The notes: generated from the sequence alone by a model not told the origin. 64,000 nt of DNA from Mesonia oceanica (GCF_902499555.1 NZ_CABVMM010000010.1:152552-216551); one strand, 5' to 3'. Numbered from the stretch's first letter, positions 9,053 to 18,421 are shown. A program made the numbers and translations.

Positions 9053-10324
9053 ATGAAGAGAAGAGAATTTAGTCTTATAGCAAGTTCCTTTATTGTTATG
9101 GCAATGGTATCGGTAATTTTTGCCTGTAAAGATAAAAAGGATAATAAAGAAAAATCTTCAGAAGATATAGTAGCCGAAATTTCCCCAAAAGAAATGGCAA
9201 TTCCTAAAGATCTCAAATGGTCAGAGCGAATGCTCCTTTCAGAAATAAAAAGATTTCCAGAAGCTTCCAAATTAGATTTTAGAGAAGAACCAAAGTGGAG
9301 TTATACCAACGGATTGGTATTAATGGCAGCCAAAAGGGTTTATGAGCAAACCCAAAAACAAAAATACTATGATTATATCTACGATTATTCAGATGCGATG
9401 ATTACCGATCAAGGTAAAATAAAAACCTATGAGTTGGAAAAACAAAACTTAGATATGCTCAAGTCTGGTGATGTGCTTTTGTATTTGTATCCAAAAACCA
9501 AAGAAGAACGTTTTTTAATTGCTCTAAAAACCTTGAGAAGTCAAATAGATTCTCAACCAAGAACTTCAGATGGCGGCTTTTGGCATAAAAAACGTTATAC
9601 CAATCAAATGTGGTTGGACGGTTTGTACATGGCAGAACCTTTTTATGCCCATTATACGCAAATGTTTAGCGAAGGCGAAGAAGCTCAAAAAGCTTATGAT
9701 GATGTGGTGCATCAATTCGATTTAATTCAGGAGCACACCTTAGATAAAGAAACCGGGTTGTTATATCACGGTTGGGACGAGAGCAAAGAACAAAAATGGG
9801 CCAATAACGAAACGGGAACTTCACCAAATTTTTGGTCTCGTGCAATGGGCTGGTACGGTATGGCGATGGTTGATGTATTAGATTACTTACCTCAAGATCA
9901 TCCTGGCAGGGAAAAATTAATTAAGTATTTAAACCAATATGCTGAAGCTTTAATGAAAGTTCAGGATAAAGAAAGTAAACTGTGGTATCAAGTCTTAGAT
10001 AAAGGAGAAAAAGAAGGGAATTATCTAGAAGCTACAGGTTCTTCTATGTTTGCTTATACGTTTGCCAAAGGAGCTAAAAAAGGCTATTTGCCTAAAAAAT
10101 ATTTCGAAGAAGCCGAAAAAACCTATCAAGGAATCTTAGATGATCTAATTACTGTAGAAGAAGACGGTACTGTAAACCTAAATCAATGTTGTGCCGTTGC
10201 AGGACTTGGTGGAGATCCTTACCGTGATGCCTCTTTTGAGTATTATGTAAATGAAGAAATACGTTCTAATGATCCTAAGGGAACAGGACCTTTCATCTTA
10301 GCAAGTTTAGAGTTAAATAAATAA
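9053..10324 (+). CDS. GH105 unsaturated rhamnogalacturonyl/galacturonyl hydrolase
   Basis: Removes the 4,5-unsaturated uronic acid left at the non-reducing end of pectin oligomers by lyases. The 423-residue lipoprotein (Cys25 in IFACKDKK) has an (alpha/alpha)6 fold pattern. Motifs of the YteR/GH105 family are DGGFWHKKRYTNQMWLDG with Asp189 as the catalytic acid, NLDMLKSGDVLL with Asp134, and FWSRAMGWYGMAMVDVL. Lipidation argues for a periplasmic enzyme, unlike cytoplasmic YteR. It starts one base after the DUF4861 stop. Confidence 0.9.
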   Translation: MKRREFSLIASSFIVMAMVSVIFACKDKKDNKEKSSEDIVAEISPKEMAIPKDLKWSERMLLSEIKRFPEASKLDFREEPKWSYTNGLVLMAAKRVYEQTQKQKYYDYIYDYSDAMITDQGKIKTYELEKQNLDMLKSGDVLLYLYPKTKEERFLIALKTLRSQIDSQPRTSDGGFWHKKRYTNQMWLDGLYMAEPFYAHYTQMFSEGEEAQKAYDDVVHQFDLIQEHTLDKETGLLYHGWDESKEQKWANNETGTSPNFWSRAMGWYGMAMVDVLDYLPQDHPGREKLIKYLNQYAEALMKVQDKESKLWYQVLDKGEKEGNYLEATGSSMFAYTFAKGAKKGYLPKKYFEEAEKTYQGILDDLITVEEDGTVNLNQCCAVAGLGGDPYRDASFEYYVNEEIRSNDPKGTGPFILASLELNK

Positions 10325-10330
10325 ATAGAG

Positions 10331-11965
10331 TTGAAGTTAACTAATATCATAGCGGTTTTCTGTTTCAGTCTCACTGGCTTTACACAAGTCCAGACAGAAG
10401 GGGATTATGTCTCTGAAGTTTGGGTAGCAGACCAAGGGGATGGCACCTATAAAAACCCGATTTTGCATGCAGATTATTCAGATCCAGATGTAACTCGTGC
10501 AGGTGATGATTATTATATGACTTCTTCTAGTTTTAATGCAGCACCGGGTTTACCCATTTTACATTCAAAAGATTTGGTGAATTGGGAGCTGATTAATTAT
10601 GCTTTACCTAAACAAGTTCCGATAGAACATTTTAATACGCCACAACACGGGAATGGCGTTTGGGCTCCTGCTATTCGTTATCATAACAATGAATTTTACA
10701 TTTATTGGGGCGATCCCGATTTTGGAATTTATATGGTGAAAACTAACGATCCTGCCGGAGAATGGTCAGCACCCATATTGGTAATGGAAGCCAAAGGAGC
10801 CATCGACCCTTGTCCGCTATGGGATGAAGATGGAAAAGCTTACTTAGTTCACGCTTGGGCAGGAAGTCGTGCAGGTGTAAAAAGCTTATTAACCGTTCAT
10901 AAAATGACTCCTGATGGAACCAAAGTTTTAGATGAAGGAAGACACGTTTTTGATGGTCACGAAAATCATCCCACAATAGAAGGTTCCAAGTTCTATAAAC
11001 GGAATGGCTACTATTATATTTTTGCGCCTGCCGGTGGTGTTTCTACAGGATGGCAATTGATACTTCGTTCAAAAAATGTGTATGGACCTTATGAGGAAAA
11101 AGTAGTTTTAGAACAAGGAAGTACAAAAATAAATGGTCCACATCAAGGCGCTTGGGTAGAAACTCCACAAGGCGAAGATTGGTTTTATCATTTTCAAGAT
11201 GTCGATGCCTATGGAAGAATTGTCCATTTACAACCGATGAGTTGGAAAAACGATTGGCCGGTAATGGGGGAAGATAAAGATGGAAACGGAATTGGAGAAC
11301 CCGTACTAGAGTATAAAAAACCGAAGGTTGGAAAACCATACAAAGTAGTAACCCCAAAAGAAACCGATGAATTTACCGAAGATAGTTTAGGAATTCAATG
11401 GCAGTGGAATGCTAATCCAAATCTATTATGGTACGCTAAATTACCGGGTAACGATTACCTCAGGTTATTCAGTATCGCTCAGCCGGAAGAAGCCAAAAAT
11501 CTTTGGGAGGCTCCCAATATATTATTGCAAAAATTCCCGGCACCGGTGTTTACCGCAAGATCTAAAATTACCTTAGTTCCTGAAGATGCCGATAAGTCAC
11601 GCAAAGTAGGATTAATTGTGATGGGGAGAGATTATTTTACGTTAACGATTACTCAAAAAAACGGTGAATATTATTTGCAACAAACCGAAGCTAAAAATGC
11701 AGATAAAGGGTCTGAAGAAGAAATTGTAAATGAAAAGAGATTAAAATCGAATACGGTATATGTCAAAGTTGAGGTTGCTGCTCCCAAGGCTGAATGTCAA
11801 TTCATGTATAGCGAAAACGGAAAAAAATATAAAGAAATAGGAGAGCCTTTTAACGCTCGCGTAGGAAAATGGATGGGCGCGAAAGTGGGGTTGTTTAGTA
11901 TCAGTCCATCAGGAGCTAAAAGAGGTGGTTATGCCGATATTGAATATTTCAGAATCGAAGAATAA
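10331..11965 (+). CDS. GH43 glycosidase with C-terminal concanavalin-like domain
   Basis: A five-bladed beta-propeller glycosidase (544 residues), probably an alpha-L-arabinofuranosidase or beta-xylosidase acting on pectin side chains. The three catalytic acids are visible: DYSDPD (Asp51, base), AIDPCPLWD (Asp159, pKa modulator) and TIEGSK (Glu217, acid). The last ~190 residues form the beta-sandwich found in GH43 two-domain enzymes (WQWNANPNLLWYAKLPG, TARSKITLVP, KVGLIVMG). The start must be TTG at 10331: the upstream in-frame codon series runs straight into the GH105 stop, there is no ATG before residue 63, and the TTG begins a signal peptide (AVFCFSLTGFTQ). Confidence 0.88.
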   Translation: MKLTNIIAVFCFSLTGFTQVQTEGDYVSEVWVADQGDGTYKNPILHADYSDPDVTRAGDDYYMTSSSFNAAPGLPILHSKDLVNWELINYALPKQVPIEHFNTPQHGNGVWAPAIRYHNNEFYIYWGDPDFGIYMVKTNDPAGEWSAPILVMEAKGAIDPCPLWDEDGKAYLVHAWAGSRAGVKSLLTVHKMTPDGTKVLDEGRHVFDGHENHPTIEGSKFYKRNGYYYIFAPAGGVSTGWQLILRSKNVYGPYEEKVVLEQGSTKINGPHQGAWVETPQGEDWFYHFQDVDAYGRIVHLQPMSWKNDWPVMGEDKDGNGIGEPVLEYKKPKVGKPYKVVTPKETDEFTEDSLGIQWQWNANPNLLWYAKLPGNDYLRLFSIAQPEEAKNLWEAPNILLQKFPAPVFTARSKITLVPEDADKSRKVGLIVMGRDYFTLTITQKNGEYYLQQTEAKNADKGSEEEIVNEKRLKSNTVYVKVEVAAPKAECQFMYSENGKKYKEIGEPFNARVGKWMGAKVGLFSISPSGAKRGGYADIEYFRIEE

Positions 11966-11966
11966 A

Positions 11967-12914
11967 ATGTTAGAAAGATATTTCATTGTTGTGTTTGTAA
12001 CTTTGGTAATGGGGTGCAGTACTTTTGCCCAAAAGGCAGAAGTACGCCCCTATACCATTGCTACTACCGTAAAAAAATATCAGAAAAAATATCCTTTCAT
12101 TAAACCCATTCAACCCTTAAGCTCAGAAAATATTTTAGCTAAAGAAAATATTCCCTATAAAGAAACATCGACTTCCGTATTAAAATTAGATGTGTATTAT
12201 CCTAAAGGTTCATCAAAAGAACAATGTCCCGGAGTATTATTAATTCACGGTGGCGGTTGGATTTCAGGAAGTAAGGAAAATCAACGTATAATGGCGCAAC
12301 ATTTAGCAAATAACGGATTTGTAGCCGTCACTGCTTCCTACCGGTTGAGTCCCGAAGCGCAATATCCTGCCGCTGTAATCGATTTGAAAGATGCCTTGAG
12401 ATGGATGAAAAAGAATGCTGAAAAATATAAATTAAACGAAAATCAAATCGCTGTTTTGGGTACTTCGGCCGGAGCGCAACTAGCAACTTTAGTGGGAGTA
12501 ACCCCTAATTCTGAATTGTACAAAGAAGAAAATAAATCGATTTCTTCAGAAGTGCAAGCTATTGTAAATATTGATGGAATAGTATCTTTTATTCATCCGG
12601 AAGCAAGTGCTGAAGGAAAAGTGGCAGGTTTATGGCTAGGTGGATTGCGAGATGAAAATTTTAAAAACTGGAAAGAAGCTTCCCCATTAGAATACGTAGG
12701 AGAAAATACGCCACCAACGTTATTTATTAATAGTTCCCGTCCTAGATTTCATGCCGGTCGTGATGATATGGTTAAAATACTAAATGAAAACGGAATTTAT
12801 TCTGAAATACATACTTTGGAAGACGCTCCACATTCATTTTGGTTGCTAGAACCTTGGTTTCAACCTACGTTGGATTATACAGTTTCATTCCTAAATAAAA
12901 TTTTTAACGAATAA
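11967..12914 (+). CDS. Alpha/beta-hydrolase esterase of the pectin locus
   Basis: A 315-residue serine esterase of the hormone-sensitive-lipase/BD-FAE type. HGGGW (residues 94-98) forms the oxyanion hole, GTSAG holds the nucleophile Ser167, an acidic residue near 266-267 and His289 (APHSFW) complete the triad. The signal ends with a lipobox-like MGC (Cys17). In this context the substrate is probably O-acetyl groups on pectin, but feruloyl or other esters are possible. The start at 11967 follows the GH43 stop by one base; an earlier ATG inside GH43 lacks a signal peptide. Confidence 0.85.
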   Translation: MLERYFIVVFVTLVMGCSTFAQKAEVRPYTIATTVKKYQKKYPFIKPIQPLSSENILAKENIPYKETSTSVLKLDVYYPKGSSKEQCPGVLLIHGGGWISGSKENQRIMAQHLANNGFVAVTASYRLSPEAQYPAAVIDLKDALRWMKKNAEKYKLNENQIAVLGTSAGAQLATLVGVTPNSELYKEENKSISSEVQAIVNIDGIVSFIHPEASAEGKVAGLWLGGLRDENFKNWKEASPLEYVGENTPPTLFINSSRPRFHAGRDDMVKILNENGIYSEIHTLEDAPHSFWLLEPWFQPTLDYTVSFLNKIFNE

Positions 12915-12916
12915 AA

Positions 12917-13903
12917 ATGAAGAAATTTTTCAACATACTTTTTATAATTTTATTTTTTCAATCTGTTTCTGCACAGGAACCCTATCTTAAAATTACGGTT
13001 GCTCAAGATGGTAATGCAGATTTTATAACTATTCAAGAAGCCATCAATTCTACTAGGGATTTAGGTCCGGGAGAAGTTGAAATTTTTATCAAAAACGGGG
13101 TTTATAAAGAAAAAATAGTTATTCCTACGTGGAAACATCAGTTGACATTAGTAGGTGAAAGCAAAGAAAACACGATTATACAGGGGAATGATTACTCTGG
13201 TAAAATTGATTCTGTAAGCGGTCGGCCATTAAACACCTTTACTTCATATACCGTTTTGGTGCAAGGTGATGATATTCATTTTAAAGATTTAAGTATTCAG
13301 AATACATGGTGTGAAAAAGGACAAGCGGTAGCGTTACACGTGGAAGGTGACCGATTTATTGCTGAAAACTGCAATTTGTTAGGTTGCCAAGACACCTTGT
13401 ATACAGCTACTGAAGGGAGCCGACAATACTATGAAAATTGTTACATAGAAGGTACTACCGATTTCATCTTTGGGGAAGCTACCTGCGTTTTTAAAGATTG
13501 TACCATCAAGAGTTTAAAGAATTCTTATGTCACGGCAGCCGCAACTCCTAAAAATCAAGAGTTTGGCTATGTGTTTTTCAATTGTAAATTAATAGCTGAA
13601 GAAGGAATAGATGAAGTTTACTTGGGAAGACCTTGGCGTTCTTATGCGCAAACGGTTTTTATCAATTCTACCTTGGGGAATCATATTGTTGAAGAAGGTT
13701 GGGACCCTTGGACGGGAGATACCATGTTTCCGCAGAAAGAAAAAACAACTTACTACGCAGAATATAAAAGTAAGGGTGGGGGAGCATCGCCTAACACTCG
13801 TGTTAGTTGGTCACACCAACTAACAGAAAAAGAAGCTCAAAAATATACTTTACAGCAAATTTTTTCAGGAAAATGTGAGCCCTGGAATCCAAACATTAAA
13901 TAA
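12917..13903 (+). CDS. Pectinesterase (CE8)
   Basis: A pectin methylesterase of 328 residues with a signal peptide (about 1-19, SVSAQ) and a right-handed beta-helix. Active-site residues are Gln158/Asp159 (GCQDTL), Asp182 (TDFIFG) and Arg238 (YLGRPW). No lipobox Cys is present, so it is probably soluble in the periplasm. It is the second CE8 of the locus and, unlike the first, is a single-domain enzyme. It begins two bases after the esterase stop, and PL9 follows 20 bases on. Confidence 0.93.
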   Translation: MKKFFNILFIILFFQSVSAQEPYLKITVAQDGNADFITIQEAINSTRDLGPGEVEIFIKNGVYKEKIVIPTWKHQLTLVGESKENTIIQGNDYSGKIDSVSGRPLNTFTSYTVLVQGDDIHFKDLSIQNTWCEKGQAVALHVEGDRFIAENCNLLGCQDTLYTATEGSRQYYENCYIEGTTDFIFGEATCVFKDCTIKSLKNSYVTAAATPKNQEFGYVFFNCKLIAEEGIDEVYLGRPWRSYAQTVFINSTLGNHIVEEGWDPWTGDTMFPQKEKTTYYAEYKSKGGGASPNTRVSWSHQLTEKEAQKYTLQQIFSGKCEPWNPNIK

Positions 13904-13923
13904 ACACAAAAATTAAATTTATC

Positions 13924-15198
13924 ATGAAACTATTTCAATTTATTAAATTAAAATTAGGCTTGGTGGCAGTTTTAGTCCTATTGAGTTCCTGTGATTCTGT
14001 GGACGATAATTTTCGTGATGGTCCTATCTGGTCAGGTTATGATGATGAACCAGAAAATCCAGAGAATCCAGAAAACCCGGGAAATCCTTTAGTGGCCAAT
14101 GTAGAAACCGCAGAAGGTTTACGGGAAGCTTTATTGAGTGCAACATCAGGAGATTCTATTATTGTTGCCGCAGGAGAGTATAATTTTGATACTCCTTTAA
14201 CTATTTCCAACTCGGGAACAAGTGACGATCCTATTGTGGTTATTGCTCAGGACGAAAGGCCTATCATCAATTTTTCAGCGATGGAAGAGAATAGTTCTAA
14301 TAGGGGCTTGATTATCGATCAGGATTATTGGAAAGTAAAAGGATTTATTTTTGAAGAGGCAGGAGATAATGGTATGCTAGTAAGCGGAAATTATAATATA
14401 ATCGAATTTTGTGATTTTAGAAGAAATTCAGATACCGGTTTACAAATAGATAATGGAGGCTCAAACAACTTAGTATTGAATTGTGACTCTTACTTTAACG
14501 CCGATTCTAGTATAGAAAATGCCGATGGTTTTGCTTGTAAATTAACCGCTGGTACAGGAAATAAATTTGAAGGTTGTCGTGCTTGGAATAACCTTGATGA
14601 TGGTTGGGACGGATATCTTAGAGATAACGATAATATTTCTACCACTTATGAAAACTGTTGGGCAATCAAAAATGGATTTTTAGAAGACGGAACTGAAGGG
14701 AATGGAGATGGTAACGGATTTAAAACCGGAGGAAGTGATGATAAAGACCTAAAGCACAATGCTACTTACATTAGATGCTTAGCGGTAGGAAATACTCACG
14801 ATGGTTTTGATCATAATAGTAATAGGGGAACAGTAATCATTTATAATTGCTCTGCTTATGAGAATGGCAATAATTATAATTTTAGTAATACTAATCCTCT
14901 TGAAGAATTAATAATAAAGAATTCTGTTTCTTTAAATGCATCTAATAGTTTCAATGCAACTTCAACAGATATTTCCAGTAATACTTGGATGGATGGTTTT
15001 TCAGTTTCACCAAACGATTTTGAAAGTTTAATGGTTGAAGAATTAACAGCAGCAAGACAAGAAGATGGAAGCTTACCCGAAATAAGTTTTATGCATTTAG
15101 TTGCTGGCAGTGAATTAATTGACGCAGGCGAAGAGGTACAAGGAGTTGAATTTAATGGAACCGCTCCAGATTTAGGAGCTTTTGAATTTGAAAACTAA
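13924..15198 (+). CDS. PL9 pectate lyase lipoprotein
   Basis: A calcium-dependent endo-lyase of the PelL/Pel9A family (424 residues). The core signature is ENADGFACKLTAG with Lys206 as the proton-abstracting base, then GCRAWNNLDDGWDG supplying Ca2+-binding aspartates (Asp201, 225, 226, 229). The N terminus is a lipoprotein signal (LLSSC, Cys23), followed by an acidic Pro/Asn/Glu linker (PENPENPENPGNP) that would hold the catalytic beta-helix away from the membrane. The stop shares one base with the next start (TAATG), so translation is probably coupled to the CE12 gene. Confidence 0.92.
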   Translation: MKLFQFIKLKLGLVAVLVLLSSCDSVDDNFRDGPIWSGYDDEPENPENPENPGNPLVANVETAEGLREALLSATSGDSIIVAAGEYNFDTPLTISNSGTSDDPIVVIAQDERPIINFSAMEENSSNRGLIIDQDYWKVKGFIFEEAGDNGMLVSGNYNIIEFCDFRRNSDTGLQIDNGGSNNLVLNCDSYFNADSSIENADGFACKLTAGTGNKFEGCRAWNNLDDGWDGYLRDNDNISTTYENCWAIKNGFLEDGTEGNGDGNGFKTGGSDDKDLKHNATYIRCLAVGNTHDGFDHNSNRGTVIIYNCSAYENGNNYNFSNTNPLEELIIKNSVSLNASNSFNATSTDISSNTWMDGFSVSPNDFESLMVEELTAARQEDGSLPEISFMHLVAGSELIDAGEEVQGVEFNGTAPDLGAFEFEN

Positions 15199-15968
15199 TG
15201 AAGTTGAAATTTATAGCTACTTATTTTTTAATACTATTTAGTTGTATAATTTATGCCCAAGAATCTCCCACTTTATACTTAGTGGGAGATTCTACGATGG
15301 CAGATAAAAAGAACCCTGAAGAAAACCCGGAACACGGTTGGGGCCAAATGCTACCGGAGTTAATGACCGATAATATAAACATTGAAAACCATGCGGTAAA
15401 TGGACGGAGTTCCAAAAGTTTTATCAGTGAAGGAAGATGGCAAAAAATTGAAGATCAATTAAAACCGGGTGATTTTGTAATTATTCAGTTTGGACATAAC
15501 GACCAGAAAATTAAGTCACCAGATCGTTATACCAATCCATTTACAGAATATCGCTATAACTTAGAAAAATACGTAAAAGAAACCCGAGAAAAAGGAGCAA
15601 CACCAATTTTAATGAGTTCTATTGTTCGTAGAAATTTTAATGAACATGGCACGTTGGTAGATACTCATGGTGAATACCCATTGGTGGTAAGAATGGTAGC
15701 AAAAGATCTTGGCGTTGCTTTTATCGATATGCAGTGGCTTACCCAACAATTAGAAGTTAAATACGGTCCGGAAGATTCTGCCACTTTACATTTGCATTTT
15801 CAACCAGGAGAAGTGGCCTATTATCCTGACGGGAAAGACGATAATACCCATTTATCTGAAAAAGGAGCTATTTTAGTGGCCAGTCTGGCCTTACAGGAAA
15901 TTGCTAAAAAAGAGTTAGATTTGAAGTATTTTATAAAACCTTCAACACTTCAAAAAGAAATTTTATAA
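15198..15968 (+). CDS. Rhamnogalacturonan acetylesterase-like SGNH hydrolase (CE12)
   Basis: Removes acetyl groups from rhamnogalacturonan or galacturonan. The 256-residue protein has a signal peptide (to about IIYAQ), block I GDST with Ser32, a Gly/Asn oxyanion region (NGRSSKSF), block III FGHNDQK, and DDNTHLSEKGA carrying the catalytic Asp and His. These match CE12 (YxiM/RhgT-like). The start overlaps the PL9 stop by one base, and its own stop overlaps the next ATG in the same TAATG manner. Confidence 0.9.
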   Translation: MKLKFIATYFLILFSCIIYAQESPTLYLVGDSTMADKKNPEENPEHGWGQMLPELMTDNINIENHAVNGRSSKSFISEGRWQKIEDQLKPGDFVIIQFGHNDQKIKSPDRYTNPFTEYRYNLEKYVKETREKGATPILMSSIVRRNFNEHGTLVDTHGEYPLVVRMVAKDLGVAFIDMQWLTQQLEVKYGPEDSATLHLHFQPGEVAYYPDGKDDNTHLSEKGAILVASLALQEIAKKELDLKYFIKPSTLQKEIL

Positions 15969-16315
15969 TGTACACACCACCAATTTTTTTCAAAGACAAC
16001 GAGAGTGAATGGGAATATGCAGCCGAAGGGATTACTCGAAAATTTATAGGTTATAATCCACAATTAATGTTGGTAAAAGTGAAATTTGAAAAAGGTGCGA
16101 TTGGAGATTTACACGATCACTTTCATACACAAGGATCTTATGTAGCTTCGGGGAAGTTTAAAATTACCATTAACGGCGAATCCAAAATCTTGGAAGCTGG
16201 GGATGGATTTTTTGTAATGCCAAATACAGAGCACGGTGCAGAATGTATAGAAGCCGGAGTTTTAATAGATGTTTTTAATCCGCTTCGTGAAGATTTTTTG
16301 GAGAATGAAGAGTAA
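15968..16315 (+). CDS. kdgF: KdgF-type cupin, uronate linearisation
   Basis: A 115-residue single-domain cupin with no signal peptide. KdgF converts 4,5-unsaturated galacturonate released from pectin into 5-keto-4-deoxyuronate (DKI). Metal ligands of the cupin core are visible: His49, His51, Gln55 (LHDHFHTQG) and His89 (TEHGAE). The length and sequence pattern fit KdgF closely. It is translationally coupled to CE12 through TAATG. Its cytoplasmic location implies that unsaturated monomers enter the cell after GH105 action in the periplasm. Confidence 0.9.
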   Translation: MYTPPIFFKDNESEWEYAAEGITRKFIGYNPQLMLVKVKFEKGAIGDLHDHFHTQGSYVASGKFKITINGESKILEAGDGFFVMPNTEHGAECIEAGVLIDVFNPLREDFLENEE

Positions 16316-16328
16316 GTAAAAAAGTAAG

Positions 16329-16366
16329 AAAGAACCTAAGAACTTCCATCAGCTCGATTGTTCTTT
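16329..16366 (+). other. Weak inverted repeat between kdgF and the SDR gene
   Basis: AAAGAAC at 16329-16335 can pair with GTTCTTT at 16360-16366 across a 24-base loop. There is no T-run after it, so it is more likely an RNA-processing or stabilising structure than a terminator, or it may be chance. Confidence 0.25.
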
Positions 16367-16380
16367 ATAACTTAAAAAAT

Positions 16381-17187
16381 ATGAACCAATTAAAAGGTAA
16401 GGTTGCCATTGTCACTGGCGGAAATGGAGTTTTAGGAGGAGCTATCGCTAAAGGTTTTGCTACAGAAGGAGCAAAGGTTGGCATTATGGGGAGAACTGAA
16501 GCTACCGTAAATAAAAAAGTGGAAGAGATAAAAGCGACAAGTGGCGAAGCATTTCCATTAGTAGCTGATGTGCTCGATAGAACGCAATTGAAAGCTTGTA
16601 AAGAAGCAATACTTCAAAAATATGGGCATATAGATATTTTGGTAAATGCTGCCGGAGGAAACGTGAAAGGAGCAGTAATCAATCCAGATCAGGATATTTT
16701 CGATTTAAATCTAGACGATTTTGATAAGGTTAATCACTTAAATTTTAAAGGAACATTATTGCCTACTTTGGTGTTTGCCAAAGAAATGGTTCAGCAACAA
16801 AAAGGGAGTATCATTAATATTTCTTCCATGGCTGCTCAGCGTGCATTAACGCGAGTAATGGGGTATAGTGCTGCCAAAGCTGCAGTAGATAATTTTACCA
16901 AATGGTTAGCAGTAGAAATGAACCAAAAATATGGTGATGGTATTCGTGTAAATGCTATTGCCCCGGGATTTTTTATAGGAGAACAAAATCGTGATTTATT
17001 ATTAAATAAAGATGGTAGTTTAACCGCTAGAGGTCAAACGATTGTCAATCAAACACCTATGAAGCGATTTGGGAAACCCGAAGAATTACAAGGTGTTGCC
17101 AATTGGTTAGCGGGAGATGAAGCTTCCTTTGTAACGGGAATTGTAGTTCCTATAGATGGAGGCTTTGGAGCATTTAGTGGTGTGTGA
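16381..17187 (+). CDS. SDR oxidoreductase, uronate pathway (UxuB/KduD-like)
   Basis: A 268-residue NAD(P)-dependent short-chain dehydrogenase. The Rossmann motif is TGGNGVLGG (12-20) and the catalytic set is Ser148/149, Tyr162 and Lys166 (GYSAAK). The stretch APGFFIGEQNRDLLLN resembles the SDR-type D-mannonate oxidoreductase (fructuronate reductase) of Bacillus, whereas KduD would reduce 2,5-diketo-3-deoxygluconate. Either reaction fits the end of a pectin locus. It lies 65 bases after kdgF and is the last + strand gene before the convergent phytochrome operon. Confidence 0.8.
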   Translation: MNQLKGKVAIVTGGNGVLGGAIAKGFATEGAKVGIMGRTEATVNKKVEEIKATSGEAFPLVADVLDRTQLKACKEAILQKYGHIDILVNAAGGNVKGAVINPDQDIFDLNLDDFDKVNHLNFKGTLLPTLVFAKEMVQQQKGSIINISSMAAQRALTRVMGYSAAKAAVDNFTKWLAVEMNQKYGDGIRVNAIAPGFFIGEQNRDLLLNKDGSLTARGQTIVNQTPMKRFGKPEELQGVANWLAGDEASFVTGIVVPIDGGFGAFSGV

Positions 17188-17282
17188 TTTTAAAGAGATA
17201 TAATACTTTAACTAAATCAAAATCCTGAAAAAATCACTTATAATCGTTTAGGAGTGGCCTTTAAAACTGCTAGTTCTATACG

Positions 17283-17828
17283 TTATATTTCCCTAAATAT
17301 TTTTCCGAAAAACTGAAAAGTTTCTTTCGCTTTTTCTATAGCTTGATTTTCTTCTTCTTCTGAAAAATTTTTCTTTTTTATGTCTTTAGTAAATTGTCGC
17401 CAACCGTCTACACTTTGACGTTTTCCATTAAAGAAATGATGTTCATGAATACTGGAAAGTTGCTCACACTCTTCAATGTTTTTTGCTATCATCATTCCGC
17501 CTAAAGAAGAACCTTCGACAACGTACCAAGCGCCTAATGCTTCAGTATTCGTATTTATTTTAAAATCGTGTTTGTAATTTTCAGCAATACTAAAATCAAC
17601 GTTTAATTCAGCTAAATCTTTGGCTAGATTTTCTGTTTTATCTGAAGTATACTCAGGAATTTGAGTCTTAATTTCTTCTTCTGTTATTTTATAGGCAACA
17701 TAATTTTGAAGCAACAGCTTTTTGTATTCTTCTAAAGAAATACGGTGATTCATAATTAAATCGGCAGTGTTTTCACCTTCAATTTGCTGATGAAGTTCTT
17801 GAGTAGAGGCTCTTAATTTTTCTAACAT
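17283..17828 (-). CDS. bphO: Biliverdin-forming heme oxygenase
   Basis: Opens heme to biliverdin IX-alpha, CO and iron; biliverdin is the chromophore of bacteriophytochromes. The 181-residue, all-helical protein has the proximal heme ligand His13 (TQELHQQIEG) and the distal-helix motif EGSSLGGMMIAKNI. It lies six bases downstream of the response regulator in the phytochrome operon, which supports the chromophore-supply role over general iron recovery. Confidence 0.88.
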   Translation of the reverse strand: MLEKLRASTQELHQQIEGENTADLIMNHRISLEEYKKLLLQNYVAYKITEEEIKTQIPEYTSDKTENLAKDLAELNVDFSIAENYKHDFKINTNTEALGAWYVVEGSSLGGMMIAKNIEECEQLSSIHEHHFFNGKRQSVDGWRQFTKDIKKKNFSEEEENQAIEKAKETFQFFGKIFREI

Positions 17829-17834
17829 TTTCTA

Positions 17835-18398
17835 TTAAAGGTTTTTGTCCTCTTTCTCCATTTGGATAAGATCAATGTTTTTTCTAATCTTACTAAGGTT
17901 AATTTTTTGCTCTTCCGTATCTACATTAATTTTATCTAGGTAATCGTAGATTTGATTAACCGCAATTTTATTCTTTCTAATTTTTTCCCTTAGTTCATCT
18001 TGTTTAATCATATTAAACACTACTTGCTTAAACAAAGGTTCTAGTTTTTCGGCAAGGTTATTCATATGTTTTTTTAAGATGAATCCGGAAGCTCCTGAAA
18101 GAATGGTATTAGCCGCCATTTCATCATCATCAATCGTTCCGGTAATAAAAATAAAAGGTATGGAAGCATCGTGAGCTTTAGCTTCTTCTAAAATATCTAA
18201 ACCGGTACACGTAGGCAGGTTATAATCTGAAAGGATGACATCTGGTACAAAGTTTTGCAATGCTCTATTAAAATCAGGTACATTATCTACTACCTTAATT
18301 TCATAGTCTTTGACAAACTGTTGAATTTGCATTTCAATTAATTCAGCATCTGTCTTGTAATCCTCTATTAACAAAATTCTAAGTTTGGTTGTGATCAT
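17835..18398 (-). CDS. Single-domain response regulator (Rcp1-like)
   Basis: A CheY-like receiver of 187 residues: acidic pocket Glu12/Asp13, phospho-acceptor Asp58 (ILSDYNLP), Thr86 (FITG) and conserved Lys109. After the receiver comes a ~60-residue charged helical tail with no recognisable DNA-binding or enzymatic domain. It follows the phytochrome gene by 23 bases, so it is the likely phosphorylation target of that kinase, as in other phytochrome/Rcp pairs. The output partner is not evident from the sequence. Confidence 0.88.
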   Translation of the reverse strand: MITTKLRILLIEDYKTDAELIEMQIQQFVKDYEIKVVDNVPDFNRALQNFVPDVILSDYNLPTCTGLDILEEAKAHDASIPFIFITGTIDDDEMAANTILSGASGFILKKHMNNLAEKLEPLFKQVVFNMIKQDELREKIRKNKIAVNQIYDYLDKINVDTEEQKINLSKIRKNIDLIQMEKEDKNL

Positions 18399-18421
18399 AG
18401 CTTTTTTTTAAGTAGTAAAAA

